Shown here: in pieces, positions 1-7,034 of the stretch
Layout of the letters: each line of letters starts with the position of its first letter
Position numbering within the stretch: position 1 is the stretch's first letter
NCBI GenBank assembly: GCA_041665165.1
Contig: JBAYJJ010000010.1
Coordinates: 1-31,136, forward strand
DNA: 31,136 nucleotides
Direction: 5' to 3'
Source of the DNA: MWCR01 sp041665165
GTDB lineage: Bacteria > Patescibacteriota > Patescibacteriia > 2-12-FULL-60-25
Notes under the pieces: model-generated
The model's database searches: none
Told to the model about the DNA's origin: nothing
What the model saw: the letters and a program-made list of their open reading frames with translations, nothing else
Made by a program: the position numbers and the translations under genes

Positions 1-807
1 CCGAATATCGTTGTTTTCTTGAACAAGTGCGACATGGTTGACGACCCGGAACTTATTGACTTGGTCGAGGAAGAGTGCCGCGAGCTTTTGAAGAAATACG
101 AGTTTGACGGCGCTAACGCCCCAGTCATCCGCGGTTCAGCTTTGAAAGCCTTGGAAAACCCGACAGATCCAGAAGCAATCAAGCCCATCCTTGAATTGCT
201 CAACAAGTTGGATGAATACATCCCAGAGCCGATCCGCGAAGTCGATAAACCGTTCCTCATGCCTATCGAAGATGTGTTCTCGATCGAAGGCCGCGGAACA
301 GTGGTCACTGGCCGCATCGAGCGCGGATTGATCAAGATCAACGAAGACGTTGAAATCGTTGGTTTGGGCGACACGCGCAAGACAGTCGTGACTGGCATTG
401 AAATGTTCAACAAATCCTTGCCTGATGGTCGCGCTGGCGATAACGCAGGTCTGTTGCTTCGCGGTACAAAGAAGGAAGAGGTAGAGCGTGGTATGGTTTT
501 GGCCAAACCAGGTTCAATCACTCCTCACACCGAGTTTGAAGCCCAAATCTACGCTTTGACCAAGGATGAAGGTGGCCGCCACAAGCCGTTTGTCACAGGT
601 TACAAGCCTCAGTTCTATATCCGCACCACGGATGTGACCGGCGAAGTGACCCTTCCGGCCGAAGTAGCCATGGTTCAACCTGGCGATACAGTCAACATCA
701 CAGTCAAGCTCATTACCCCGGTCGCTATGGAAGACAAGATGCGCTTTGCCATCCGCGAGGGCGGCAAGACTGTCGGTGCCGGTGCTGTAACTAAGATCAT
801 TAAGTAA
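1..807 (+). CDS. tuf: Elongation factor Tu, 3' part (5' end outside window)
   Basis: EF-Tu is the GTPase that brings aminoacyl-tRNA to the ribosomal A site. The reading frame is open from base 1, so the gene begins before the window; about 268 C-terminal residues of a protein usually near 395 are present. The visible part opens with the end of the G domain (the NKCD guanine-recognition motif at the seventh to tenth window codons, then the GSALKAL segment), followed by domain 2 (RGTVVTGRIERG) and domain 3 (GGRHKPF, RTTDVTG and the terminal REGGKTVGAG). The segment that would hold the P-loop and switch regions is outside the window. The gene lies 82 bp ahead of rpsJ, a common bacterial arrangement (tuf next to the S10 cluster). 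Identification is essentially certain from sequence similarity to known EF-Tu. Confidence 0.98.
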   Translation, partial: PNIVVFLNKCDMVDDPELIDLVEEECRELLKKYEFDGANAPVIRGSALKALENPTDPEAIKPILELLNKLDEYIPEPIREVDKPFLMPIEDVFSIEGRGTVVTGRIERGLIKINEDVEIVGLGDTRKTVVTGIEMFNKSLPDGRAGDNAGLLLRGTKKEEVERGMVLAKPGSITPHTEFEAQIYALTKDEGGRHKPFVTGYKPQFYIRTTDVTGEVTLPAEVAMVQPGDTVNITVKLITPVAMEDKMRFAIREGGKTVGAGAVTKIIK

Positions 808-835
808 TAATCGAACATTAGAAATCGTCCACTCC

Positions 836-870
836 GGCCCCGTCTGATCCGAACGAATCAAGCGGGGGCT
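836..870 (+). promoter_or_regulatory. Possible hairpin between tuf and rpsJ
   Basis: The 82-bp tuf-rpsJ gap holds an imperfect inverted repeat: GCCCCG (837-842) can pair with CGGGGGC (863-869) with one bulged base, and GAT (846-848) with ATC (857-859). There is no T-run after it, so it is not a clear terminator. It could be a leader structure for the ribosomal operon. The G-rich tract after it (871-882) is the only SD-like sequence before rpsJ. Confidence 0.3.
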
Positions 871-889
871 CGGGGGGACGGGAACGATC

Positions 890-1237
890 ATGGCCGAAAC
901 AGCTACATCAAAAAAGGCAGTCAAAGAGGGTGCGACGCGCATCAGAATCAAGATACGCGCGTACGATCATAAGATAATTGACCAGGCGACCCGCACAATT
1001 ATCGAGACTGCTGAGCGTACAGGCGCGCGCGTGATTGGTCCCGTCCCCCTGCCGACTGAAAAGCGGAAATGGACAGTGAATCGCTCGACTTTCGTGCACA
1101 AGAATTCGCGCGAACAGTTCGAGATGAGGATCCATAAGCGAATCGTAGACATCCTCGAGGCCACGGCCAAGACGATCGATGCGCTTACCAGCTTGAACTT
1201 ACCTTCAGGCGTGGACGTGGAAATCAAAATGTCGTAA
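890..1237 (+). CDS. rpsJ: 30S ribosomal protein S10
   Basis: S10 is a small-subunit head protein (and, in many bacteria, the NusE partner in antitermination). The 115-residue product contains the full S10 fold: IRIKIRAYDHKIID, the GPVPLPT loop, the FVHKNSREQFEMR segment and the LPSGVDVEI C-terminus. It is about 12 residues longer than E. coli S10 because of a short N-terminal lead of roughly 17 residues before the conserved part. The start at 890 follows a G-rich tract (GGGGGGACGGGA) that could act as a weak SD. It is the first gene of the cluster after tuf, but unusually 384 bp separate it from rplC, so the two may be transcribed or regulated separately. Confidence 0.97.
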   Translation: MAETATSKKAVKEGATRIRIKIRAYDHKIIDQATRTIIETAERTGARVIGPVPLPTEKRKWTVNRSTFVHKNSREQFEMRIHKRIVDILEATAKTIDALTSLNLPSGVDVEIKMS

Positions 1238-1254
1238 TCCCGTTAAGACGGGAT
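1237..1254 (+). repeat. Hairpin overlapping the rpsJ stop
   Basis: ATCCCGT (1237-1243) pairs perfectly with ACGGGAT (1248-1254) around a TAAG loop. The stem begins on the last base of the rpsJ stop codon and is followed by a run of A rather than T on this strand. It may protect the mRNA end or belong to the repeat family in this gap; it does not look like an intrinsic terminator for the + strand. Confidence 0.45.
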
Positions 1255-1621
1255 AAAAAAGCAAGCCAGTTTTCATTCCCAAGGAGAAAGTTGCCCTCCC
1301 CCTTCGCTAAAGCTTCGGGGGAAGGATACCAAGGAGCGATCTTGGATCCCATGAGCATAACCTCCCTGCAGTGCAATCAAAATTGGCGTAATTCAAAATT
1401 CAAAACCCGTACCTCGTATCTCGTACCACGTACAACGTTGTACGAAGTACGTAGTACGTGATAGAGCCTTATCGCTTCAGAGGCCAGAAATTTGATCGCT
1501 ATCATTCCGATGATGGTTATCGGGTTTCTGGCTTTTGCGTTCCGCTTAATCGGAGCGCCTCGGTATGTCCGATGCAAATCGGACCTCCACCCTGGCCAGG
1601 ACGTCTAATCTTAAGGACGAT
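1238..1621 (+). other. 384-bp rpsJ-rplC gap: repeats and structured leader, no gene
   Basis: I see no gene here. In order it holds: the stop-codon hairpin; a small dyad TCCCCC...GGGGGA around 1297-1322; a low-complexity block (1390-1462) of CGTAC/TCGTACC/ACGTAC words with the perfect 16-base palindrome CGTACAACGTTGTACG at 1429-1444; a multi-stem structure at 1482-1536 ending in TTTT; and a hairpin at 1567-1584 just before rplC. The same CGTACC/ACGTACAACG words recur inside recO about 17 kb away. A gap this long between S10 and L3 stands out because the other gaps in the cluster are mostly 1-11 bp. Confidence 0.7.
1482..1536 (+). promoter_or_regulatory. Attenuator-like structure in the rplC leader
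   Basis: GCCAGAAA (1483-1490) pairs perfectly with TTTCTGGC (1525-1532), which is followed directly by TTTT (1533-1536). Inside the loop ATCAT (1501-1505) pairs with ATGAT (1510-1514). Further small hairpins follow: TCCG/CGGA at 1541-1554, and GTCCGAT-GCAA-ATCGGAC at 1567-1584, just before rplC. In E. coli the S10 operon is controlled by L4 through transcription attenuation in its leader. Here the structured segment sits before the rplC-rplD part instead. The U-tract is short, so a termination role is inference. Confidence 0.45.
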
Positions 1622-2227
1622 ATGAAATTTATTCTAGCCAAGAAACTGCAAATGTCGCAGGTTTTCCTGCCAGACAGCACTGTTGTGCCTGTTACTTTAG
1701 TTCAGGCCGGCCCGTGCGTAGTCACCTCAATCAAGAAGGAAGATGGGAAGGACGGATATAATGCCGTCCAGCTTGGGTTTTTGAATGCAAAGCGTTTGAA
1801 CAAACCCGAAGAAGGCCACTTGAAGGATTTGCCCAAGGTCAAAATAATCCGTGAGTTCCGCATCGAAGATTCGGGCGAACTTAAGCGCGGAGACATGGTT
1901 GAATCAACGACTTTCGCGGCCGGCGATGTTATCCAGGTGACTGGCACATCCAAGGGCAAAGGCTTCCAAGGTGTAGTCAAGCGCCATCATTTCCATGGTC
2001 ATCCTTCGACTCATGGTCACAAAGACCAGCTGCGCATGCCTGGCTCAATCGGACCGGGAGGCTTGCAGCACGTCATGAAGGGCCGCCGCATGGGCGGGCA
2101 CATGGGCGATGAAACAGTTACGGTTAAGAATTTAAAAGTAATGGAACTCCGTGAAAACGGGATATTGGCAATCAAAGGTGCAGTACCGGGTGCGCGCAAC
2201 GCCATTCTTATGATCCAAACAGCCTAA
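1622..2227 (+). CDS. rplC: 50S ribosomal protein L3
   Basis: L3 is an early-assembling large-subunit protein whose extended loop reaches towards the peptidyl-transferase centre. The start at 1622 is chosen because MKFILAKKLQMSQVF is the normal L3 N-terminus and an AAGGA element lies just upstream; a longer frame from 1565 only adds leader-derived residues. The product is 201 residues (E. coli 209). Conserved segments include TGTSKGKGFQGVVKRHHF, the THGH loop, MPGSIGPG and MKGRRMGGHMG. At the position where E. coli carries the PrmB-methylated glutamine the sequence appears to have His. rplD follows after 4 bp. Confidence 0.97.
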   Translation: MKFILAKKLQMSQVFLPDSTVVPVTLVQAGPCVVTSIKKEDGKDGYNAVQLGFLNAKRLNKPEEGHLKDLPKVKIIREFRIEDSGELKRGDMVESTTFAAGDVIQVTGTSKGKGFQGVVKRHHFHGHPSTHGHKDQLRMPGSIGPGGLQHVMKGRRMGGHMGDETVTVKNLKVMELRENGILAIKGAVPGARNAILMIQTA

Positions 2228-2231
2228 ACAT

Positions 2232-2864
2232 ATGCCAAGCTTAAAGATCTACAACGTAGAAGGCCAATCAGTCGGACAAATGGATTTGTCAGACGCGCAT
2301 TTTGGTTTGAAACCAAAATCTTCTTTGGTGCACCGCGTAGTCGTGGCCCAAGAGACCAATTCTCGCAAGACACGGGCTAGCACCAAGACCCGCGGCGAAA
2401 TCGCTGGCGGCGGCAAAAAGCCATGGCAGCAAAAAGGCACAGGCCGTGCCCGCCAAGGTTCAATCCGTTCCCCGCAATGGGTGGGCGGCGGCATTGTTTT
2501 TGGCCCGCGCAAAGAACGCAATTACCAAGAAAAAATCAATCGTAAACTTAAACACCAGGCTTTGTTTATGGTGCTCTCCGACAGAGTTGCGCATGACAAG
2601 CTTTCTATCGTGGACAAGTTTCCGGTTGAAAATCCTAAGACCAAGTCGTTTTCCGGCTGGATGAAAAAGCTGCCGTTCGGACGCAGGACTTTGGTCGTGA
2701 CTGCAAGCTCAAACCCCATGCTTATGCGCATGGTCAGGAATATCCAGAACGTCGAACTGGTGAGCGTGAACTCTTTGCATGTGGCTGATACTGTAAAGTA
2801 CCCGGCCATAATGTTTGAGCAAGCTGCTATCCCGGCTTTTGAAGCTTTGTATAAACGCAAATAA
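2232..2864 (+). CDS. rplD: 50S ribosomal protein L4
   Basis: L4 binds 23S rRNA domain I, lines the exit tunnel with its extended loop and in E. coli represses its own operon. The 210-residue product (E. coli 201) shows the long basic tunnel loop: the TRASTKTRGEIAGGGKKPW stretch, then QQKGTGRARQGSIRSPQW and GGGIVFGP, followed by the globular KLKHQALFMVLSDR region. No SD is visible; the start follows TAAACAT. It lies between rplC (4 bp gap) and rplW (1 bp gap). The hairpin-rich leader before rplC would be the obvious place to look for L4 autoregulation. Confidence 0.97.
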   Translation: MPSLKIYNVEGQSVGQMDLSDAHFGLKPKSSLVHRVVVAQETNSRKTRASTKTRGEIAGGGKKPWQQKGTGRARQGSIRSPQWVGGGIVFGPRKERNYQEKINRKLKHQALFMVLSDRVAHDKLSIVDKFPVENPKTKSFSGWMKKLPFGRRTLVVTASSNPMLMRMVRNIQNVELVSVNSLHVADTVKYPAIMFEQAAIPAFEALYKRK

Positions 2865-2865
2865 T

Positions 2866-3288
2866 ATGGGTATCTTCTCTAGAAAAAAAACCGCAGCTCG
2901 TAGCTCGAAGCTCGAAGCTCGCGACAAAGACGAAATACTGACTCCAGAGAGCCAGAGCAAAAAGGAAGACGTGGTTACGGCCGCGACTGCCAAAGGCCAG
3001 GCTGGAATGTCTTACCGTATTTTGCTTTCGCCTCGCGTAAGCGAAAAGGCCGCAGTCTCTGCTTCCAAAAACATCTATGTTTTCAATGTCCCGGTCTCAG
3101 CCGAGAAAATTGAAATCAGGAAAGCAGTCGAGGCTTTGTATGGCGTTAAAGTCGACCAAGTCCGCACAGCCCGCGGAGCAGGCAAGCGCACCACGCGCGG
3201 CCGCATGCATGGCCAGCGCAACAACTGGAAGAAGGCTTATGTGTGCGTGAAGGCAGGCCAAAAGATTGATCTCTACGAAGGAGTATAA
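2866..3288 (+). CDS. rplW: 50S ribosomal protein L23 with repeat-derived N-terminal extension
   Basis: L23 sits at the polypeptide exit site, where trigger factor and SRP dock. The conserved domain starts at about residue 48 (SYRILLSPRVSEKAAV, then NIYVFNVP, IRKAVEALYGVKV and RGRMHGQRNNWKKAYV). The start at 2866, 1 bp after rplD, gives 140 residues against about 100 in E. coli; the extra 47 N-terminal residues include SSKLEAR, coded by a tandem GCTCGAAGCTCGAAGCTCG word (about 2896-2922). An internal ATG at 3007 would give a normal-length L23 without the extension. The tight spacing favours 2866, but I cannot exclude 3007. Confidence 0.93.
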   Translation: MGIFSRKKTAARSSKLEARDKDEILTPESQSKKEDVVTAATAKGQAGMSYRILLSPRVSEKAAVSASKNIYVFNVPVSAEKIEIRKAVEALYGVKVDQVRTARGAGKRTTRGRMHGQRNNWKKAYVCVKAGQKIDLYEGV

Positions 3289-3294
3289 ACCAAT

Positions 3295-4137
3295 ATGCCT
3301 ATTAAGATTTACCGTCCAGTTACCAAAGGCCGCCGCATCTCATCGGTGCAGGATTTTTCTGATATCACGCGTTCCAAGCCGGAAAAGTCGCTCACTATCC
3401 CGCGTAAGGCTTTTGCCGGCCGCACCAATGGCAAAATCACTGTCCGCCACCAGGGTGGGGGACATAAGCAGCTTTATCGCGTCGTTGATTTTAAGCGCGA
3501 TAAATATGATATTCCAGCCACTGTCACGACCATTGAATATGACCCTGTGCGCGGTGCACGCATTTCGCTTTTGACCTACAAGGACGGCGAGAAGCGCTAC
3601 ATGATTGCGCCGGATAATCTGAAGATCAACGATCAGATCATAAGCACCATCAAAGGCGAGGCTGAAATTTCAATCGGCAATCGCTTGCCTTTAGCCCGCA
3701 TCCCTTTGGGCACGATGATACATGCCGTTGAACTCTCTCCGGGCATGGGTGCCAAGATCGGACGCGGAGCCGGTGCTTCTATCCAGCTCATGGCCATAGA
3801 AGGCGAATTCGCAACTCTTAAGCTTCCTTCCGGCGAGATGCGCAATTTTTCCAAACAATGCATGGCGACAATCGGTGTTGTGTCCAACCAGGATTACCGC
3901 TTGGTACGTTATGGCAAAGCCGGACGCATGCGCCATCGCGGCATCAAGCCGACTGTCCGCGGCAAAGTCATGAACCCGGTTGACCACCCGCACGGCGGAG
4001 GCGAAGGCAAGCACCCGATTGGTATGAAGTATGCCAAGACAAAGTGGGGCAAGCACGCCATGGGTGTAAAGACCAGGCGCAAGAACAGGCCCTCGGAACA
4101 CTTAATTCTCCAGCGCCGCCCTCGTCGTAACCAATAA
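3295..4137 (+). CDS. rplB: 50S ribosomal protein L2
   Basis: L2 is one of the most conserved large-subunit proteins and is needed for subunit association and peptidyl transfer. The product is 280 residues (E. coli 273). It shows the N-terminal IKIYRPVTKGRRISSV, the basic GRTNGKITVRHQGGGHKQLYR segment, the OB/SH3-like middle (LPLARIPLGTMIHAVEL) and the C-terminal NPVDHPHGGGEGKHP motif near residues 226-240, which contains the functionally critical histidine. Nothing is missing. Gaps to rplW (6 bp) and rpsS (5 bp) fit one transcript. Initiation is from CCAATATG without an SD. Confidence 0.99.
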   Translation: MPIKIYRPVTKGRRISSVQDFSDITRSKPEKSLTIPRKAFAGRTNGKITVRHQGGGHKQLYRVVDFKRDKYDIPATVTTIEYDPVRGARISLLTYKDGEKRYMIAPDNLKINDQIISTIKGEAEISIGNRLPLARIPLGTMIHAVELSPGMGAKIGRGAGASIQLMAIEGEFATLKLPSGEMRNFSKQCMATIGVVSNQDYRLVRYGKAGRMRHRGIKPTVRGKVMNPVDHPHGGGEGKHPIGMKYAKTKWGKHAMGVKTRRKNRPSEHLILQRRPRRNQ

Positions 4138-4142
4138 ATACT

Positions 4143-4478
4143 ATGTCCAGAAGTTTAAAAAAGGGACAATTTACCGAACCCAGGCTGTTGGAGAAGCTAG
4201 CCAAGCTTAAGCCGGGCGAGAAGACCGTGATCAAGACCTGGTCGCGCTGTTCAACCATCACACCTGAGATGGTCGGTGTTACATTTGGCGTGCACAACGG
4301 CAAGAGCCACATTCCCGTGCTCGTAGTCGAGAGTATGGTGGGCCACAAGCTCGGTGAATTTTCGCCAACGCGTAAATTCCAGAGGCATGGCGGCAAGATC
4401 CAAAAGACCATTGAAGCCGGAGCCGCTGCCGGAGCTGCACCTGTAGCTGCCGCGCCTGCTGCCAAATCTTCTAAATAA
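4143..4478 (+). CDS. rpsS: 30S ribosomal protein S19 with Ala-rich tail
   Basis: S19 lies in the small-subunit head and contacts the A-site tRNA region with S13. The first about 90 residues are a normal S19: SRSLKKG, IKTWSRCSTITPEMVG, GVHNGKSHIPV and VGHKLGEFSPTRKFQRHGG. The product is 111 residues against 92 in E. coli because of a low-complexity tail, AGAAAGAAPVAAAPAA then KSSK, which is probably disordered. The gaps to rplB (5 bp) and rplV (8 bp) are short. The A/T-rich AATAAATACT before the ATG replaces an SD. Confidence 0.97.
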   Translation: MSRSLKKGQFTEPRLLEKLAKLKPGEKTVIKTWSRCSTITPEMVGVTFGVHNGKSHIPVLVVESMVGHKLGEFSPTRKFQRHGGKIQKTIEAGAAAGAAPVAAAPAAKSSK

Positions 4479-4486
4479 ACATATAT

Positions 4487-4957
4487 ATGGAAGTCACCGC
4501 TAAACTCATTCGCCTCCGCATGTCCCCGCGCAAAGTCCGCCTCATAGCTCGGCTGATTTCGCGTAAGACAGTGCAAGCCGCCGAAACCCAGCTCGTATTT
4601 TTGAAGCAAATTGCAGCCGAACCCATACTTAAGCTTTTGAAGTCTGCGATTGCCAATGCTGAGCATAATTTCAAATTGGATAAGGACAAGCTTTGGGTCA
4701 AATCCATCACAGTTGATGCCGGAGAAACCATCAAACGCTCCAGGCCTCGCGCTTTTGGCCGCGCCGCGCCTATCCGCAAGCGCACCTCGCACATCCATTT
4801 GGTGTTGACTGATGATGTGCGCCCGACCAAAGCCAAAAAGACTTATAAACCCCGAACGCGCACGCAGAAGTTAGAAGCTAGAAGTCAGAAGTTAGAGATC
4901 GGAAATACGGAAGCGGATCAAACTTCTAACTTCCAACTTCAAGATTCTAAGGAATAA
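4487..4957 (+). CDS. rplV: 50S ribosomal protein L22 with repeat-derived C-terminal tail
   Basis: L22 lines the exit tunnel with a beta-hairpin and binds all 23S rRNA domains. Residues 1-110 form a normal L22: AKLIRLRMSPRKVRL, LKSAIANAEHNF, then the hairpin RSRPRAFGRAAPIRKRTSHI, ending near VLTDD. The product is 156 residues against 110 in E. coli. About 33 residues of the tail (124-156) are coded by low-complexity words: GAAGTTAGAAGCTAGAAGTC on one side and CTTCTAACTTCCAACTTC on the other, which are inverted and can pair in the mRNA. The peptide (RTQKLEARSQKLE and so on) has no L22 similarity. The tail is most likely an insertion that moved the stop codon. Confidence 0.96.
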   Translation: MEVTAKLIRLRMSPRKVRLIARLISRKTVQAAETQLVFLKQIAAEPILKLLKSAIANAEHNFKLDKDKLWVKSITVDAGETIKRSRPRAFGRAAPIRKRTSHIHLVLTDDVRPTKAKKTYKPRTRTQKLEARSQKLEIGNTEADQTSNFQLQDSKE

Positions 4958-4962
4958 AATAT

Positions 4963-5721
4963 ATGGGACACAAAGTACATCCAATAGCATTTCGTCTTGG
5001 AACGACCACAACCTGGCCGTCGCGTTGGTTTGCGCGCAATGAGCAGTACAAGAGCAATATCGAGCAGGACTACAAGGTAAGGAATTTTTTCAAGAAAGAA
5101 TTGAAAGATGCGGCCATTAGCTCGGTCATGATCGACCGCTCGCGCGGATCGCTCAACATCACGCTCGCGACAGCCAAGCCGGGTTTGGTCATCGGCCATT
5201 CAGGCACTGGCGTTGAGGATCTGAAGAAAAAGTTTTTGAAGGAATTTTTCCCGGGCAAGCGCATCCAGTTCCAGTTGAATGTGACTGAAGTGGCTAAGGC
5301 CGCCTTGGATTCGACTGTCGTCATGCAGCAGGTCATCGCCGAACTGGAACGCCGCATGCCTTTCCGCCGCGTGCTCAAGCAGACGATCGAGCGCGTCAAA
5401 AAAGGTGGCGCTTTGGGAGTTAAAATCGCAGTCTCAGGCCGTTTGAACGGTGCAGAAATCGCGCGCCGCGAATGGTTGGGCTGGGGCAAAATCCCTCTTT
5501 CCAATCTGCGCGCTGACATTGATTATGCCCAGGATTTCGCCAAAACAATGATGGGTACGATCGGAGTAAAGGTCTGGATCTATCGCGGCGACGTGTTTGC
5601 CAAGGATAGGCGCGATTTATATCAACCCACCACCACGCGCGGACCAGGCGCTCGCGATCGCGATGCACGCCCTGGCCAATTTGACCGCCGCCCTTCAAAA
5701 CCTGTAACACGTAACATGTAA
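4963..5721 (+). CDS. rpsC: 30S ribosomal protein S3
   Basis: S3 forms part of the mRNA entry tunnel and, with S4 and S5, helps unwind mRNA. The product is 252 residues (E. coli 233). It has the N-terminal GHKVHPIAFRLG, the KH-2 RNA-binding domain (TAKPGLVIGHSGTGVEDLKKK, where GHSGTG fills the GxxG loop), and the C-terminal domain with GRLNGAEIARREW and DYAQDFAKTMMGTIGVKVWI. A charged tail follows from about residue 215. Its last residues, PVTRNM, and its stop codon are formed by the GTAACACGTAACATGTAA repeat words that fill the gap to rplP. Confidence 0.98.
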   Translation: MGHKVHPIAFRLGTTTTWPSRWFARNEQYKSNIEQDYKVRNFFKKELKDAAISSVMIDRSRGSLNITLATAKPGLVIGHSGTGVEDLKKKFLKEFFPGKRIQFQLNVTEVAKAALDSTVVMQQVIAELERRMPFRRVLKQTIERVKKGGALGVKIAVSGRLNGAEIARREWLGWGKIPLSNLRADIDYAQDFAKTMMGTIGVKVWIYRGDVFAKDRRDLYQPTTTRGPGARDRDARPGQFDRRPSKPVTRNM

Positions 5722-5776
5722 CACGTAACATGTAACATGATCGAAATGATACATGTTACATGATACAAGATACATG
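5704..5776 (+). repeat. ACATGTAAC word repeat with 10-bp hairpin between rpsC and rplP
   Basis: The rpsC-rplP gap, starting inside the last rpsC codons, is made of variants of CGTAACATGTAAC and GATACATGTTACATG. ATGTAACATG (about 5730-5739) pairs perfectly with CATGTTACAT (about 5752-5761), giving a strong stem in the mRNA. No T-run follows. It could be an RNA-stabilising or processing element, or simply repeat insertion. Confidence 0.75.
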
Positions 5777-5784
5777 AAAAAAAT

Positions 5785-6198
5785 ATGTTGATTCCACGCA
5801 AAGTAAAACACAGAAAATGGCATAAAGGCCGCGGACGCAATGTCCGCATAGCGACCGACAAGGTCTTCCTTGCTTTCGGAAGTTTTGGATTGAAGGCGAC
5901 CACACCGGCTTGGCTCACCTCGCGCCAGATAGAAGCTTGCCGCCGCGTGCTCACGCGCTATACGCGCCGCGGAGGCAAAATCTGGATCCGCGTTTTCCCG
6001 GACAAGCCCATTACCAAAAAAGGCAACGAAATCCGCATGGGCGGAGGCAAGGGCGGAGTGGACCACTATGTGGCTCCTGTCAGGCCCGGCACAGTAATCT
6101 TCGAAATGGATGGCATCCCAGAGGCACAGGCCAAGGAAGCCATGAATCTAGCTGGTTACAAATTGCCTTGCAAGACGCTTTACCTAACCCGCACGTAA
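5785..6198 (+). CDS. rplP: 50S ribosomal protein L16
   Basis: L16 helps position A-site tRNA on the large subunit. The 137-residue product (E. coli 136) is full length: MLIPRKVKHRKWHKGRGR, FGSFGLKATTPAWLTSRQIEA, RKWIRVFP-like IWIRVFPDKPITKKG, then RMGGGKGGVDHYVAPV and FEMDG. The start ATG at 5785 follows AAAAAAAT, with no SD. It is 63 bp after rpsC, the widest gap inside the rplC-rplO run, and that gap is a hairpin-forming repeat. rpmC follows 1 bp after the stop. Confidence 0.98.
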   Translation: MLIPRKVKHRKWHKGRGRNVRIATDKVFLAFGSFGLKATTPAWLTSRQIEACRRVLTRYTRRGGKIWIRVFPDKPITKKGNEIRMGGGKGGVDHYVAPVRPGTVIFEMDGIPEAQAKEAMNLAGYKLPCKTLYLTRT

Positions 6199-6199
6199 T

Positions 6200-6388
6200 A
6201 TGAAAGCAAAAGATCTCAAACAGCTCTCAGCAAAAGAGCTCCAGACCAAGATAGCCGAGACGCGCGGTCATGTACGTGACTTGCGGTTCAAAGTGACTAC
6301 CCGCCAGCATACCAAAGTCCGTGACTTGCGAAAGTCACGCAAAGACTTGGCCCGCATGCTCGCCCTTCTCGCCATAATGAGCAAATAA
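6200..6388 (+). CDS. rpmC: 50S ribosomal protein L29
   Basis: L29 is a small helical protein beside L23 at the exit tunnel. The 62-residue product (E. coli 63) has the typical form: MKAKDLKQLSAKELQTKI, a two-helix coiled hairpin and the conserved VRDLRKSRKDLARM segment. It begins 1 bp after rplP (TAATATG) and is followed after 4 bp by rpsQ. The protein is short and charged, but position and sequence both support the call. Confidence 0.95.
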   Translation: MKAKDLKQLSAKELQTKIAETRGHVRDLRFKVTTRQHTKVRDLRKSRKDLARMLALLAIMSK

Positions 6389-6392
6389 ATAT

Positions 6393-6662
6393 ATGGAAAC
6401 TACTAAACAATCTGCGCGCAGGCGCCTAATCGGAACCGTGAAATCCGCCAAGATGGCCAAGACCGTCGTGGTTACGATTGAACGCAAAATCCAGCATCCC
6501 AAGTATGGCAAAACATACGCGGTTTCGCGTTCCTTCAAGGTGCATGATGCAGAGGCTAAGGCTCATGTCGGCGACGTGATCGAGATAGAGGAAATCCGAC
6601 CGCTCTCTTCGCAGAAGCGTTGGAGATACGTCCGCACTGTTAAGGCCCAAACAACATTATGA
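6393..6662 (+). CDS. rpsQ: 30S ribosomal protein S17
   Basis: S17 is a primary 16S rRNA-binding protein with an OB fold. The 89-residue product (E. coli 84) shows RRLIGTVKSAKMAKTVVV, then IERKIQHPKYGKTYAVSR, KVHDAEAKAHVGDVIEI and RPLSSQKRWRYV, all standard S17 blocks. It ends with TTATGA, in which the stop overlaps the rplN start by 4 bases (ATGA), so translation of S17 and L14 is probably coupled. Confidence 0.97.
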   Translation: METTKQSARRRLIGTVKSAKMAKTVVVTIERKIQHPKYGKTYAVSRSFKVHDAEAKAHVGDVIEIEEIRPLSSQKRWRYVRTVKAQTTL

Positions 6663-7030
6663 TTCAACACAGAACAATGCTCGTAGTTGCAGACAACACG
6701 GGCGCGAAAAAACTGCAGTGCATCCGCGTTTTGGGCGGCTACCAAAAACGCTACGCTGGTTTGGGCGATATGGTCACCTGCGTGGTCAAGGAAGCTGTGC
6801 CACACGGGACTGTGAAGAAATCTGACGTAGTCCAGGTTGTATTGGTGCGTGCGCACAAAGAAACGCGCCGCCCGGATGGCACATACATCCGTTTTGATGA
6901 CAATGCTGGAGTCATAGTCGATAAAAAGACCAAGGAACCGAAAGGCACCCGCATCTTTGGCCCAGTGGCCCGCGAGTTGCGCACCAGAGGTTATATGAAG
7001 ATAGTATCCTTAGCCCCTGAAGTCCTGTAA
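6659..7030 (+). CDS. rplN: 50S ribosomal protein L14
   Basis: L14 lies at the subunit interface near the elongation-factor site. The 123-residue product equals the E. coli length. It shows MIQHRTMLVVADNTGAKKLQCIRV in its usual place, followed by VTCVVKEAVPHG, RPDGTYIRFDDNAGVI and IFGPVARELR. The start overlaps the rpsQ stop (ATGA), and rplX follows after 4 bp. One small variation from many bacterial L14s is the MIQHRTML rather than MIQEQTML opening. Confidence 0.98.
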   Translation: MIQHRTMLVVADNTGAKKLQCIRVLGGYQKRYAGLGDMVTCVVKEAVPHGTVKKSDVVQVVLVRAHKETRRPDGTYIRFDDNAGVIVDKKTKEPKGTRIFGPVARELRTRGYMKIVSLAPEVL

Positions 7031-7034
7031 ATAT

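Noticed and set aside
1377..1577. Minus-strand open frame with YHVLRTSYNV-like peptide
   Set aside because: It is only the translation of word repeats, as at other repeat tracts.
1565..1621. Upstream extension of rplC (19 codons)
   Set aside because: It translates the leader hairpin; the conserved L3 N-terminus begins at 1622.
3968..4798. Minus-strand open frame of 276 codons across rplB, rpsS and rplV
   Set aside because: It is fully antisense to three conserved ribosomal genes and has no family similarity; a shadow of their codon bias.
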